Of a stretch of DNA of 64,000 nt, positions 47,461 through 58,664 are shown piece by piece (positions within the stretch are counted from its first letter, which is position 1; every line of letters starts with the position of its first letter). Source of the DNA: Begonia masoniana (Eukaryota; Streptophyta; Magnoliopsida; Cucurbitales; Begoniaceae); the NCBI GenBank assembly GCA_022432975.1, contig CM039511.1, forward strand, positions 17,386,557 through 17,450,556, in the 5' to 3' direction. The notes under the pieces were generated by a model. The model saw only the letters and a program-made list of their open reading frames with translations, ran no database searches and was not told where the DNA came from. The position numbers and the translations under genes were made by a program.

Positions 47461-48378
47461 ATCATTCTCCGACGTACAGACAAGTGAATATTTGTTGTGC
47501 TAGTTCAGAAAACTCTCCACCTTGAATTTCTGCTGGAGTAAGTTAAATCCTGCATATATGCATTTCGATTGCCCTTTCACTAGTGTTACATATGTTGGAT
47601 AAGCATGAGTTCACTGTTTTAACATCTACCTACTTAGTTTATTTTGATGATATTATACTCTACTTAGTTCTAGATTTCTAATCATACCTTCCGATCAATA
47701 TGGTATTTGATGAAAACAAATATCTTTTGATGTGGCATACTTGTTGTCTTGGCTCTATATTCAAGTGGTCATTTTTCTTTTGATTTTTATTAATTTTTTT
47801 TCCCTTGTGGCTTTCATCCCAGGTCTTTTTTTGCGTCAATTTTAGGATGAGTAATAAGATGCCCCTTGATCTTTACCTTGTAAAGCTTACATTTTGAGCT
47901 GATGTTTGTTCATCAGTGTAATTGATCTATTATTTAACTATTATAATCATTTTAGAATATTATATTTATAATGAAGTTTATATAAGGAGGTAAGTCTTTT
48001 TGAAGTGAGACTAGTATTTAACTCTAGCATTGCTCCTTTAGGACCTCGTCTATTTTATTTTGTTGCAAAGCAACAAAGTTTTCATGATGGTTAGTAATTC
48101 ATCATCTCTGAAATTTGCAGCGTTGAATTTTTGAGTGGGTTGTTCATTAAATTCTCAATGTCTTTCTTGAGTTCCCCTCGTCCTGGTAGTAATGTGGCAT
48201 AATTATGAAATATGTATGGTGAAATATGAGTTTCAATCTGTTATTGCTATATGATGTATCCAATTTAAGTACTGAGAAAATTAATGTTGAACTCAGTGCA
48301 TGATTGGCGTGATGTGATGTTGAGAACTGCTACTCATACATAGATAGATATTATCTAATTTACTGCAATTAAGGTTAG
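47461..48378. other. MULE interior left of the solo LTR, no gene seen
   Basis: T-rich sequence, presumably leader or intron of the left-end gene. GT-AG pairs are possible but none is decisive. Confidence 0.5.
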
Positions 48379-50684
48379 TGTGACGACCCCAACCCGATCA
48401 GGGCCGCCACGGACTTGCCGTGACATAACTATTACCTAAGCTCTCGTATTTTCTCATAAAACTTTTTCACTTTTGCTTAACACTTTAAAGAAAACGGACC
48501 TAGACAATCAACCCACCTCTAACAACCTTTAGGGTCTAACTTTGACTTAAACATTTTGAGCGTAAAACATTTCGACTTTTAAAACATTTAAAACTAGACT
48601 AAAACCATTAATAACTTAAAACGAATAAAACATTTAACACAATTAAAGTAAAATCAGTTAAAACAAAACACTAATATAACCTATACCTTCAAGAAAACAA
48701 ACTGCGTGGATCGCTCTAAAAATCGAGCGTATCCTTACCTGTTTTAAAATGACCAAACAGTTCAAAATACCCAAACAGTTCCAGTATGATCTCCAAAATA
48801 AAGACTACACATTTTAGACGTTCTACTACCACATCCTATACATCAAAAACTCTACTTACATACATTTTCCTATCAAAACTAATCGATCCACACATGTAAC
48901 ATTTTCATACTTTCATCCATCACATTCTATACATATACATTCATAAACAAATCTACACGTAGACCTACTAACCAATAAGACCAACTCACATCATTCGACA
49001 TACATCACTCAAGCCATAGGACCATCAAGCCAAACCAAAACACACGCCGTCGCCACGAGCACCGTCCGTCGACCACCTATTCTTTGTCATTGAGTTCACA
49101 CCTGTCACCTACATCATGCAACATAAACAGTAAGCCTAATGCTTAGTAAGAGGATGCACTATATGAATTTAAAACATTTTACTTAACATATGCAGTTTCT
49201 ACAGTTTCATCGTACGTAATCGTTTCGTTTTCGTTTCGTTTCGTTTCGTTTCGTTTCGTTTCATCATTCATACATACATGTAATCCTCTACCAATGGAGG
49301 GCGGATTAGTTTCTCCATCTCTAGACGTTCCACATATAAATCTTTACCTGAAGGGTGAACCACTTCCTTCAGATATCATACATTTTCTGGACGTTCCACG
49401 GTCTACATCTGAAGGGTGAACCACTTCCTTCAGACACTTTACATTTTCGTTTTACATCGTTGTCGTTTCTACGTTCAATTCTTGAAAAACACATGCTAAA
49501 ACATTTTCGTACTTTTCTAAAACATGATGCATGGGAAAATCTATGTACGACATATCATCAAAGCATATCCTCAAACAATTCACAACATACATAGACATAT
49601 ACTATTCTCAACAGACTTCTCAAACAACTAACATTCTAAGCTACCCGACTCATAAATCCCCACGATCAGAAAATCATCATCAAAGTAGTAAAACCCTAAC
49701 GTTGCCACGATGTAGGGCCTTAAGGGCCGGAAACCTAACATCCACTTACCTGGCATCCGTAGCTAGCCGAGCACCGTCCAACAGTCGTCTTCACCTAAAG
49801 CATTTCATAGCACGTCATTAGTATTAATCTAAATCATCCATTGCAAAGCTAAACGAAATCCCGAGCTAAAACAATCTTTTCAAAACTTTAGCTCATTTCG
49901 TTCGGGCATAACTAAACTCTTATTTTCGTGAAAACATCTCTAATTACTATTTCTAGCCTAATCCAATTAAAACCTAATTAAATGGGCCACTAATTTGGGT
50001 TCGGTAAAAACCGACCAAAAACTTCAAACGCGCGTAACTTTTGCGTCGGTTATCGGAATCGAACGATTCCAGCGGCCACGTACTCCTCTAATAACCTATT
50101 TTAATCTGCCAAAAGGAATTTCAAAACAAATGACCGGAGCTAGGTCAATTTAGGCAAAACCAGAAACTGCCCCTTTACCCCAAAATTTCACCTTTTTAAT
50201 TTTTCATCAAATTCTATCAATTTCTTCACTAATCTATCCTTTTAACATCCAATTGACATAAACTAACCTAAAATCGGAGTTCCAATTCACAAAACCCGAA
50301 ATCCCAAAACCTAGCCCCTCGGTTTTTCCCCAAATTCGAGCTCACCATTGCACGGCAATCGTTGCCGGCGTTGAGCTCGGCAATTTGACGCTAAAAGCAA
50401 CCGAAAACGGCCGACGATCGGAGCTCAATCGAGCTCGCCACGCACGGCCACAAATCGAACCAAAACAGGGAGGGAAAACGAGCCATACCGTCGGGTTGCG
50501 CGTGGAAACGGCCGGAACCTGCAAGTCGCCGACGTCTGGCCGGAAAGGGACGGAAACCGCCGGCGCCGTCGATCGCCGCCGTCCACTTCTTCGTCGTCTC
50601 TCTCTCGGCGTCGCGGAGCTCGAGCTCGAGCTCGAACAAACAACAGAAATCGTTTCTGTTGTTTGTTTTATTTTTTATTATAAT

Positions 50685-50726
<42 letters not shown>

Positions 50727-51074
50727 TATAATTATAATAAACTACAACTATTTCTTTAATTAGTCTATCGATTCGGTCTCTTTGCAATTTTCTTATTTCT
50801 CCAAATATTCCAATTTAATCTTAGAGTTCTAACAAAACTCACCGTTCCCAAAACGGACCTATTTTGCTATTTTTACAAATTGATATACTAAAAGGGTAAA
50901 ACGGGAACTTTAATATTACTCTTCTCGATTTGGGTTTCTAAAATTTCCCTTATTCTTCTACAATTCCCGTAAATTTCTAGGGTCCTAATAAAACTATCCG
51001 CTCGCAAAACGGACCTAATTTACTTATTTACGAAAATAGCCTTGGAGCGGAAACCCGAAAACTCGGGTGTTACA
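48379..51074 (-). mobile_element. Solo LTR on the minus strand, TSD GTTAG
   Basis: Read on minus it starts TGTAACACCCGAG at 51074 and ends GGGTCGTCACA at 48379, flanked by GTTAG at 48374-48378 and 51075-51079. It holds a TTTCG repeat (49222-49262), an AAT repeat (50676-50740) and a GAGCTC run (50614-50635), but no protein gene. GC-rich sequence at 50340-50640 corresponds to the LTR leader. Confidence 0.93.
49077..49794 (-). other. Candidate spliced mini-exons of the minus-strand solo LTR
   Basis: Exon 49794-49750 (45 nt, acceptor CTTTAG, donor CCAG/GTAAGT) and exon 49108-49077 (32 nt, acceptor GATGTAG) reading GD RCELNDKE then TAG. In the matching frame the first exon has a TAG between TVLG and LRMP. 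The second exon is shorter than the 47 nt of other copies. Confidence 0.35.
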
Positions 51075-51104
51075 GTTAGGTTGTTTTATACCCGACTTTG
51101 ACGA

Positions 51105-51250
51105 GGGATTGAAATGTTGAAGTGTTGAATTGTTGAATTTATTGAATTTGTTGAATTGTTGAATTTGTTGAATTTGTTGAATTTATTGAATTTGTTGAAT
51201 TTGTTGAATTTGTTGATTTGTTGAATTGTTGAATTGTTGAAATGTTGTTG
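51105..51250. repeat. Low-complexity GTTGAATTT repeat
   Basis: Imperfect repeats of TTGAATTTGTTGAATT run upstream of the left-end MULE gene. No coding sense is apparent. Confidence 0.85.
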
Positions 51251-51375
51251 TTTGTGGTAGGTGTTGAAATGTTAAAATGTTGTTATTTGAAATGTTGAAA
51301 TTCAAATTTCTTCAAATTTCTGATGTTGAAATGTTGTTAATTGAAATTTATATTTGATTGTGGCAGGTGTTTTGA

Positions 51376-52581
51376 ATGAACTTTCGTGAGAAAATCACCC
51401 AAACTGACCCGAAAATGCCTCCTCGAACTTTTATTGGTCGAAAGGTTCCCCGGACGACAAACCGGGAGGAGGATCCACAGCCGTCGTTGATGGAATTTTG
51501 AAATCGGGCGTGTGAGGAGCAATTCGAGCGGGATACGTCAAACCGCTCGATTATTTATGGAAAGACTGCCAACTTCTGCGGTTGGGAGTCATTGGAGATC
51601 AAACAGCTGTTTGACAACATCTCCTTGCACGGGGTTTACGACATGCAAGGAGATAGCTGTGACAGAGTAGTTCGCCTATTTTATGCGAACTTGGTTGTTT
51701 CAGGGAGGGCGGGGTGCGTGGAGTCGTACCTATTCGGTACGAATATTGTTGTCTCTGCCAGCGTCATCAACGAAATGCTCGGATTTTATGAAGAAGACGC
51801 AGAGCAATATTATCACAATTCCCGAGAGTGTGATTTTGCTCGGACTACAGAGGGAATTGAGTTTATAAGGCAAATTCATACAAATTCTAACATTGCAGGC
51901 TTTGTGAAGCCAAGAGCAAATGCCTTGAACGTCAAGGCTCGGGTTGTTCATAACCTGATCACTCACACCCTATTGCCGAGAGATGGTCACAGAGATCTGG
52001 TCAGCTGGATGAATCTCTATATTATACAGAAGCTATACAGCGGCAGGACGTTCGACCCCGGATTTATGATTGTAAGTCACATGCACGAGGTTGGTAGAAC
52101 CAAAAACAAGAGTCTGCCGTATGGTTCATTGATTTGGAAGATCGTAGAGCGATTTCAGCTTCGTCTGCACAGAGGAGAGCATATCAGATCAAATAGATCG
52201 GGCGATGTATTTGACAGGATTCATCTTACTCGGATGAGTCTGGCTGAAGTTGATGGGTCTTGGATGCCCAAGGGAGATGCTGGAGCCTCTACATCTCGGG
52301 ATGTTCTGATGGAGGACAACACCACCACCGAGAACGCTGACGCCGCTGCCACCGAGGACGCCACTGCCACCTTCACCGCACCGCCTTTGCACCCCCACGA
52401 GGCTGGTATGTCGAGGCAGATATTTGACTATTTTGCCCAGATAAACCGGAGGTTGGACACGTGGGATCAGAGGTGGGAGACCATGCTTTCGAGCGTTGGC
52501 GTGCAGGCAGAGGGGACGAGGGCGACGATGCCCCACCTCCACCCTTACCGTAGTTTAGCTTATGTTGTATATTCGTTTTAA
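51376..52581 (+). pseudogene. Left-end MULE gene, 'plant transposon protein'-like ORF
   Basis: From ATG 51376 the frame reads MNFREKITQTDPKMPPRTFIGRK, meets one TGA at 51499-51501, then stays open for about 360 codons. The segment DRVVRLFYANL, IVVSASVINEMLGF, ARVVHNLITHTLLPR and WMNLYIIQKLYSG resembles the 'putative plant transposon protein' family often found in plant mobile DNA (name from memory; function unknown). The tail is rich in Ala, Thr and Glu with a short helix-like part (QIFDYFAQINRRLDTW). It reads from the left TIR toward the transposase gene. The single TGA may mark inactivation, or an intron. Confidence 0.65.
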
Positions 52582-53154
52582 TGTACTTCTTATGTTTGTT
52601 TTTTTTGTATAGTTTATTTTTATTCTGTAACTTATTTAGATAATTACCACTGGCCCGACGTGCATTCAGAGACCAGTTTATAGCAACAGTAGTAATGTCA
52701 AATACATAAAATATAATGGACTGAAGGAACGTAAAGTGCATACCAATCAGACTGCTAAACTTATCAAGAAGGAATGTCAAGTATCTCCCAATTTATGTTG
52801 GCCTTCAAAGCACATAAGAATGAGCATTCCACAATTGGAATGGCGTAAATAAAATGAAAATCACTTTGCTCGGGTAAAAGAAACAAAATGATTCAGCAAG
52901 GTACATTTCGAACAAGCACAGGTCACTTGAACAAAAGATCTAACATATTCATGTCCACACACATTTCAAATAATAAGATTGAACAAAAAAATAGAAGAAT
53001 TTTATGTCTCACCGAATATCCAAAACTGAACCAAGCAGCTCTTTTGCAGAAGCTTGCCTGCAGGAGCCATGACATGAAAATGTCGGATAGATGTTGTATA
53101 CCATAGACAGAATGTAACAAAATAATTGACTGTCATTCAAACGTATACTTACAT
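52582..53154. other. Gap between the convergent MULE genes
   Basis: AT-rich, with no recognisable gene; presumably the 3' ends of both transcripts. Confidence 0.6.
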
Positions 53155-55228
53155 TCACCAATTTCTACCTCGACCTCGCGTCGCAGATTCTTGCGTTCCC
53201 TCAAATTCATTAAAACCCATAAACGTGTCTGCTGCAGCAGCGTCCGAAGTGGATCCCCGGTGAGGACACGTACGAATGTTATGCCCTTGCTGCCGACATA
53301 TGCCACACGTCATCTTCGAGTTCTTCTTACTAACTTTTGAACTCGATGGTTCGTCAACATCCCGCACTCTTGTCTTTTTCGGCCTACCAGGTTGGCGATG
53401 TCTTGTGGGCGGCATGAGTGCCGTCATAGCCGGCCACATTTGTGGGCCGTTCATGGGTTGAATAAAATGTGAATACATCTGCATATAAGTCACCCGGTGA
53501 TAGTAGGGATGCACGTACCTTTCCAGTTCCACTCTCATTTTATTAATGCAGGGAATGAAGTGGACACAAGGGATTCCGGTCAACTCCCATCTAGTGCACT
53601 CACACACACCCATATTCATGTCAACCTTGTATTGTTCGTAACTGTTGCTAACCTCAAATCGTGCATCTCCTGCTAACTGAGCACTCCAGTTTCGAGCTGA
53701 AATTTGTAGATTCTTAAGCTTTTTCTTTATCCGGGGACATAGAATGTCTGTTGATTGAGCCATCTTCTCAAACTTTTTGACAATGCGAGCCATCAAATCC
53801 TTTCGTATTGTCTCGAACATGGTGATAATCGGTTTGTCTCTGGCAGGCAATAGAACTGCATTGTATGACTCCGACAAATTATTCAAGCCTATATCACACT
53901 TAGGGAACGAAGAGAATACATAACTAGCCCAATGTCTAGGCTCTTCCCTTCGAAGCCATGCGTGGGCTTCCGAGTTTAACTGACATATTTTTCTCATTTC
54001 TATTTCGAAATGATGCTGGGTGGGGGGGGCCCTTGCCGCTTTCCACATCGCCTCTCTGTACTTTTTGCCCCGAAAGAGACTTTTGAAATTTAGATACATA
54101 TGTCGTAGGCAGAATCGGTGTTCGGCGTAAGGAAATTCGGTCTCAACAGCATTCCGCAACCCCTGATATTTGAAATAAAAACCGAGTCAAAATTAGCAAC
54201 AATATAATTATCTAACAATTGAAAATGAATTATACCTTTTGACGATCCGAAATAATTGTCCAGTTCTCGCCCGATCCCATTCAGGTCTTGCTTCAAAATT
54301 CCCAAAAACCACATCCATGTCTCCTCGGTTTCTTTTTCAACGTTGGCAACGGCAACTGGATATATTCCATCGTTGCCATCAATACTGACGGCCGTGAGTA
54401 ATTGGCCGGGACACGAGCCCTTTAGATGACAACCATCCAAACAGATGACATGGCGTCCATGCTGCAGCAGACATGCCTTGGAAGCAGACATGCACATATA
54501 TACTCTTTGACATATCATTAAAGTACTTCCTGTATCGTAAGTATGTACTGCTAATGTGCTGCCCGGATTTGATCTATATATTTCTGATGCGTAAGACCAG
54601 ACTAGTTTGTACTCTTCGTCGCCATGGCCTTCGTTTAGTGTTCGGGTTATGCTCCTTGCTCTTTTGGCAATATCATGCGTAATATTGACAATTAGATCTT
54701 TCATGACTGTCTCGATGATAGAAGGGATAGCCCACATGGGTTGACTTCTAAATCTATCAAGATATGAGTTGCAAGATTTTTTGCTCTAGCATTTCGATTC
54801 TCAACTACCCTCGCACAGTTGTGAGAATTGACCAAAGTCTTTATTTGATAAGTCTCCTCATCTTTAATCTTTGATGCATGCAGTCGCCAAGGACATCCAT
54901 CTGCGCATCTAGTTGTCAGTCGCTTAGTGTCACTTTGGACAAATGTGATGTCGAAACCCTCTTTCAAAGAATATAGTTCTATTTCCTTTTTAATTTCTTT
55001 AATATAACCATATGTTCTTCCCAAACTAAAATCTTTTGAGTTTTCTTCACATACCGGTAAACTTTCCACTTCATCTACGTCCGATTCAATTGGTGTTCGC
55101 AGCTCTTCGTCTAGAGTTATAGATGTCGAATACGCCTCAATTTCTTCATTATTAGTATGCGAATTACAATCCATACCAACATCAAAATTTCTTTGCTCAT
55201 TTAAATCGGTAAATCTTCTTGGATCCAT
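53155..55228 (-). pseudogene. MuDR-like MULE transposase, broken by single-base shifts
   Basis: The transposase binds the TIRs and moves the element in the nucleus. On minus, ATG 55228 (MDPRRFTDLNEQ) leads to a MuDR N-terminal DNA-binding segment (CADGCPWRLHASKIKDEETYQI...SHNC). A frame change lies in an A-run near 54780. The catalytic parts are CLDGCHLKG (D), IISDRQK (D, out of frame after an extra base near 54270) and NNLSESYNAVLL (E). An intron is likely at about 54170-54233. Then follow a SWIM zinc finger (CECTRWELTGIPCVH) and a C-terminal CCHC knuckle (CGICRQQGHNIRTC). Two small shifts make it a pseudogene as read; sequencing errors in homopolymers could also explain them. Confidence 0.9.
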
Positions 55229-55854
55229 TGTCTACAAAAAAAAAAGAAAAAAAAGAATATAGTTTCAACATTTCAAAAATAATGTTTTCTATACTATTTG
55301 TTTTCCAATTCTACACCAACTAAAAGAGGTAGAAAATGTCCACGAACACTAAACAACCAATCAACAAAACACAAATATGGTACTCAGCTTTTCAAAGAAA
55401 TAAATGATAAATGATAAATGGATAATGATAAATGATAAATGAATAAACCAGTGAACAATGTAAAAGTGACACTCAAAACTTGATCTTTAATTTACTATCT
55501 CTACCCTAGATTTATCCATAATAGAGAATTGAGCAGTTGTCACAGAATAAAGAACTCAACCTCGCCTTCACACTCATGTCTCAATTTCCCTAACTCACGC
55601 AGCAAATGCCACTTAACCACTCAATGCCAAAGCATTGCATAAACTCACCCCGAATAAAGAGGAATATCAAAAAATGGTAATAGATACAAAGTTAAGAAAT
55701 AAAATAACCCAATATGTTAGATGACGCACAGAAAAATTCTCGACATTCTACTATGTAAAATTCAAATTAATACCGGACAATATCCTGAAGGCATTCGTAG
55801 AAAATGGATTGTTTTTCAATTTTCTTGAAAAGCTGTTGCAGGAAAGAAGAAATT
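55229..55854 (-). other. Leader side of the MULE transposase gene
   Basis: AT-rich sequence with a short AAATGATAAATG repeat (55403-55445) between the transposase start and the right TIR. No further gene is seen. Confidence 0.55.
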
Positions 55855-56290
55855 GCACCTGAAATCCTCGAGAAGGGTAAGGAATCGGCAAGCCTAGCCA
55901 AGAGGTCGGCGTAACTAGGGCGTGGTGGTGGTCAGGGTTTAGGGGCGAGCTTCGGCGGCAAGGAGGGTTAAAAATTTAGGGATCTTCAGACGGATTTTGA
56001 GTTGAAAATCGCGATGAGGTGCACTGTCTTTCACAGCGGGTACCCGCATCATTCTCTTTCACAGCGGGTACCCGCCTCAAATGATGCGGGTACCCGCTTC
56101 ACGCGGGGGGTCGGTGGGTACCCGCGTGACCCCCCGCGGGAGGCGGGTACCCGCGTGAGGGGGCGGGTACCTGCCCCACCCTCTGCGGGGGGTGATCGGT
56201 CCCCCGCAGAGCTTTTTTTATGTACTTTCGATTCTTCAGGCTTTTTTATGCACTTTTCCGATAGTTAAAGATTTTTTACGCACTTAATCC
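55855..56290 (-). repeat. Right TIR of the MULE with GCGGGTACCCGC palindromes
   Basis: Six GGTACC-centred palindromes lie in 56037-56170, plus CCCCCCGCG and CCCCCGCAGAG words. The outer 80 bp match the left end inverted (AAGTGC...AAAAAAGC spaced alike); the inner part carries the inverted CGAAGCTCGCCC and GGCTTGCCGATTCC words. Similarity to the left TIR is moderate, not perfect. Confidence 0.9.
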
Positions 56291-56563
56291 TGACTATTGC
56301 CATCCAAAATAAAGGAAAGATTATTGAGAATAAAAGATGCCATTTTTGATCTATTCGAACCTCTGAAATTATAAATGACAATTATGGAAATACAACTGAC
56401 CCAGGAAACAAAAACGAAGAACCTGAGAACAGAAAACAAAACTTTCCACAGAGAGAAACTTCCCCAGCAGCCTCCTTTTTCCCCAGTATCTGAAATTTCC
56501 CCAGCAGCCTCCTTTTTCCGGAGCCTAGCCCCAGGTCGTCTCTTAATCTCTGCTACAGCTAGA

Positions 56564-56683
56564 ATGGGCTTCTACGAGCCGTTTCACCAGGTCTGCGCAT
56601 GGGAAACTACTTTCATAACTCAAGAAAACTCCGATACAGATGGATCCGCCATTGTTAAGGTCGACGCCAAGCTCAACAACAGG
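56564..56683 (+). pseudogene. First coding exon resembling a TGA-type bZIP factor (arm 2)
   Basis: It has the same 40 codons as 34761-34880: MGFYEPFHQVCAWETTF ... VDAKLNNR, then donor GTGAGA. The frame is open upstream to 56375, but that part is leader-like (duplicated CCCCAGCAGCCTCC). No later bZIP exon follows; PPR sequence starts at 56761. It is an orphan exon, possibly still transcribed into a chimeric RNA. Confidence 0.55.
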
Positions 56684-56760
56684 GTGAGAGCTCTGTGATT
56701 TGGATTTCATAACCTTTTTTCACATCACGCTAAAAAGTCATCCCTCTTTCTTCACACAAG

Positions 56761-58420
56761 AGTATCATTACTTGGAACTCTATGATTTCTAGTTTTCTAT
56801 TTAGAGAAATGCTGCTTTCAGGATTGGTACCGAATTATGTGACAATTGCTAGCGCTCTCTCTTTGTGCTCGTGTGGGAAATCTGCAACACGGCAAAGAAT
56901 TTCATTGCTATCTTATTAAGCGAGAAGATTTTAAGGAGTATTTGGTATTGTGGAATGCTTTGATAGACATGTATGAAAAGTCAGGCAAGATTTTAGTAGC
57001 TAAAAGAGTGTTTGATTTATTGAGCAGAAAAGATAAAGTAACTTATACTTCCCTGATTGCAGGTTTTGGGATGCATGGAGAGGAAAATGGAGCAATTTAT
57101 CTGTTTGATGAAATGATCAGAAGTCAGATAAAACCGGATCATATTACAATGGTTGCTGTTCTATCAGCCTGTAGTCATTCTGGTTTTGTAACCCAAGGTC
57201 AAATTTTATTTGCTGAGATGCAAAGTGTTTATGGGTTACGTCCCCGTTTGGAGCGCTATTCTTTGCAAGGGCCGGTTTGTTAAGAAAAGCTAAAGATATT
57301 ATTACTCACATGCCTTATAGGAGGGGTGTTCAAAAACCGGCCCGGACCTAAGCACCGGACCGGAACCGACGTATTTGGCCCGTTTCGAGTCGGTCTTGCA
57401 CCTAAACTAAAGTAAATTCGGTTCTTTTTAACAAAACTGAAATTGTCGGTTCGGTTTTTGGGTTTAACAATACAAAACCATTAAACCCGAACCGAACCAT
57501 TATAACCCTAACCCTATTCTGCTTTTCTTTTCTTCAGTCGCAGCCCACAGACCACAGTCCACTCTCTCTTCTCAGTACTCTCGCACTTCGCAGACCGCGG
57601 TCGCCGCGCCCGCTGCTCGCGCTCTCTCTTCTCAGTTTTCTCTCGCAGTCGCCGACGAAGGTAAGCTGTCTTGTTCTCTACATCGATTCTCTCTTCATCC
57701 TGTTGCTGCTAATTTCATGTTTGATTACTTTCTGCTTACAAATCTGAATCGGACTTCTGCAATTTGTTTTGTTTACATCTCGTACTCTCATTCGTTGCTC
57801 GTCTTTATGATTTTGTGTTCTTTTGACTTTTTGGTTTGATCTTCTCTGTTCAATCAATTTTTTTTCTTGTGATTTGTCCTTACTCACTGTCGGACTAGTT
57901 GGGTTCCTTGCTTGATTCATGCTTTTTTGCTTTACAATGTTTTTGTGAATCGGGTTTCATCTACTTTCCAATTCATGCTTTTAAAGTAATCTTTTTAATA
58001 ATTTGACGAACCGGAACCGAACCGATAGTTTCGGTTTGGTCTCGGTTCAATTCCAGCTGTTTTGTCGATCGGGTTCGGATGAAATCCAAAGAACCAATGC
58101 TTGTCGGTTCGGTTCGGTTTTACTCCAAAACCGAACCGAATCGACAAATGCACACCCCTACCTTATAGGCCAGCATCCGCCATGTGGGCCTCTCTCATTG
58201 GAGCTTGTCATATCCATGGAAATGCTGAGATAGCAGAATGGGCTGCTGATAAACTTATGGCAATGAGCCCTGTTAAATGAGGTTATTATGCTAAGATCAA
58301 GAGTGGGTATGTGGGTACTGGCTGCTGGAGTAAGTTGACCAGGGTAAGGACTTAGATGAAGAATTTAGTTGTTTCATTGGCTCCTGGAATGTCCGGATTG
58401 ACGTTGAGTTTGTTCTTGTT
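56761..58420 (+). pseudogene. PPR protein C-terminal part (E-type), arm 2
   Basis: It reads like the arm 1 copy, with an identical 145-codon frame (56846-57283), the same frameshift before ARVGNL and the same hAT insertion after HMPYR. The end (PASAMWASLIGACHIHGNAEIAEWAADKL, stop TGA 58278-58280) differs from arm 1 by a few residues. E-motif-like sequence goes on to about 58420 (CWSKLTRVRT, then LAPG). All lesions are shared, so the gene was dead before duplication. Confidence 0.88.
57321..58160. mobile_element. hAT-like non-autonomous element, 840 bp (arm 2 copy)
   Basis: Same element and same site as 33283-34122, inverted: GAGGGGTGTTCA ... TGCACACCCCTA, flanked by CCTTATAG at 57313-57320 and 58161-58168. 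Same length in both arms. Confidence 0.88.
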
Positions 58421-58664
58421 CCTTTTTGGCAAAACACAAATTCCAAATACACATTTCCATGAAATTTACCTATAATTGCATGATTATGTTAGCTAACGTG
58501 GTCATATTCTGAGAAAATTTGTGCTTGAATGAGTAATACATTGAGTTTCTATGGATTTGGACATTGTATGAAGTCCTACAAATCACATCAGAGAATTGAA
58601 ACGGACAACGAGGGCACAAAAGTAACTGATGCGTAGTTTGGGAGCTGTGTAATGTGGGAAACTT

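Larger units (their letters stand above)
46949..56290. mobile_element. MuDR-class MULE with two convergent genes, 9.3 kb
   Basis: Ends are GGATAAAGTGCATAAAAAAG and, inverted, GGATTAAGTGCGTAAAAAAT. Flanks TAACGATTG (46940-46948) and TGACTATTG (56291-56299) are a 9-bp duplication with two mismatches, as expected for Mutator elements. The empty target is seen once in arm 1 (CAATCGTTA, 35145-35153). Inside are a left-end gene on plus (51376-52581), a transposase on minus (53155-55228) and a later solo LTR (48379-51074). Each gene reads inward from its own TIR, the arrangement known from maize MuDR. Confidence 0.93.

Noticed and set aside
50385..50643. Overlapping GC-rich frames on both strands
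   Set aside because: They lie in the leader-like part of the minus-strand solo LTR; high GC content lowers stop frequency. No domain is recognisable.
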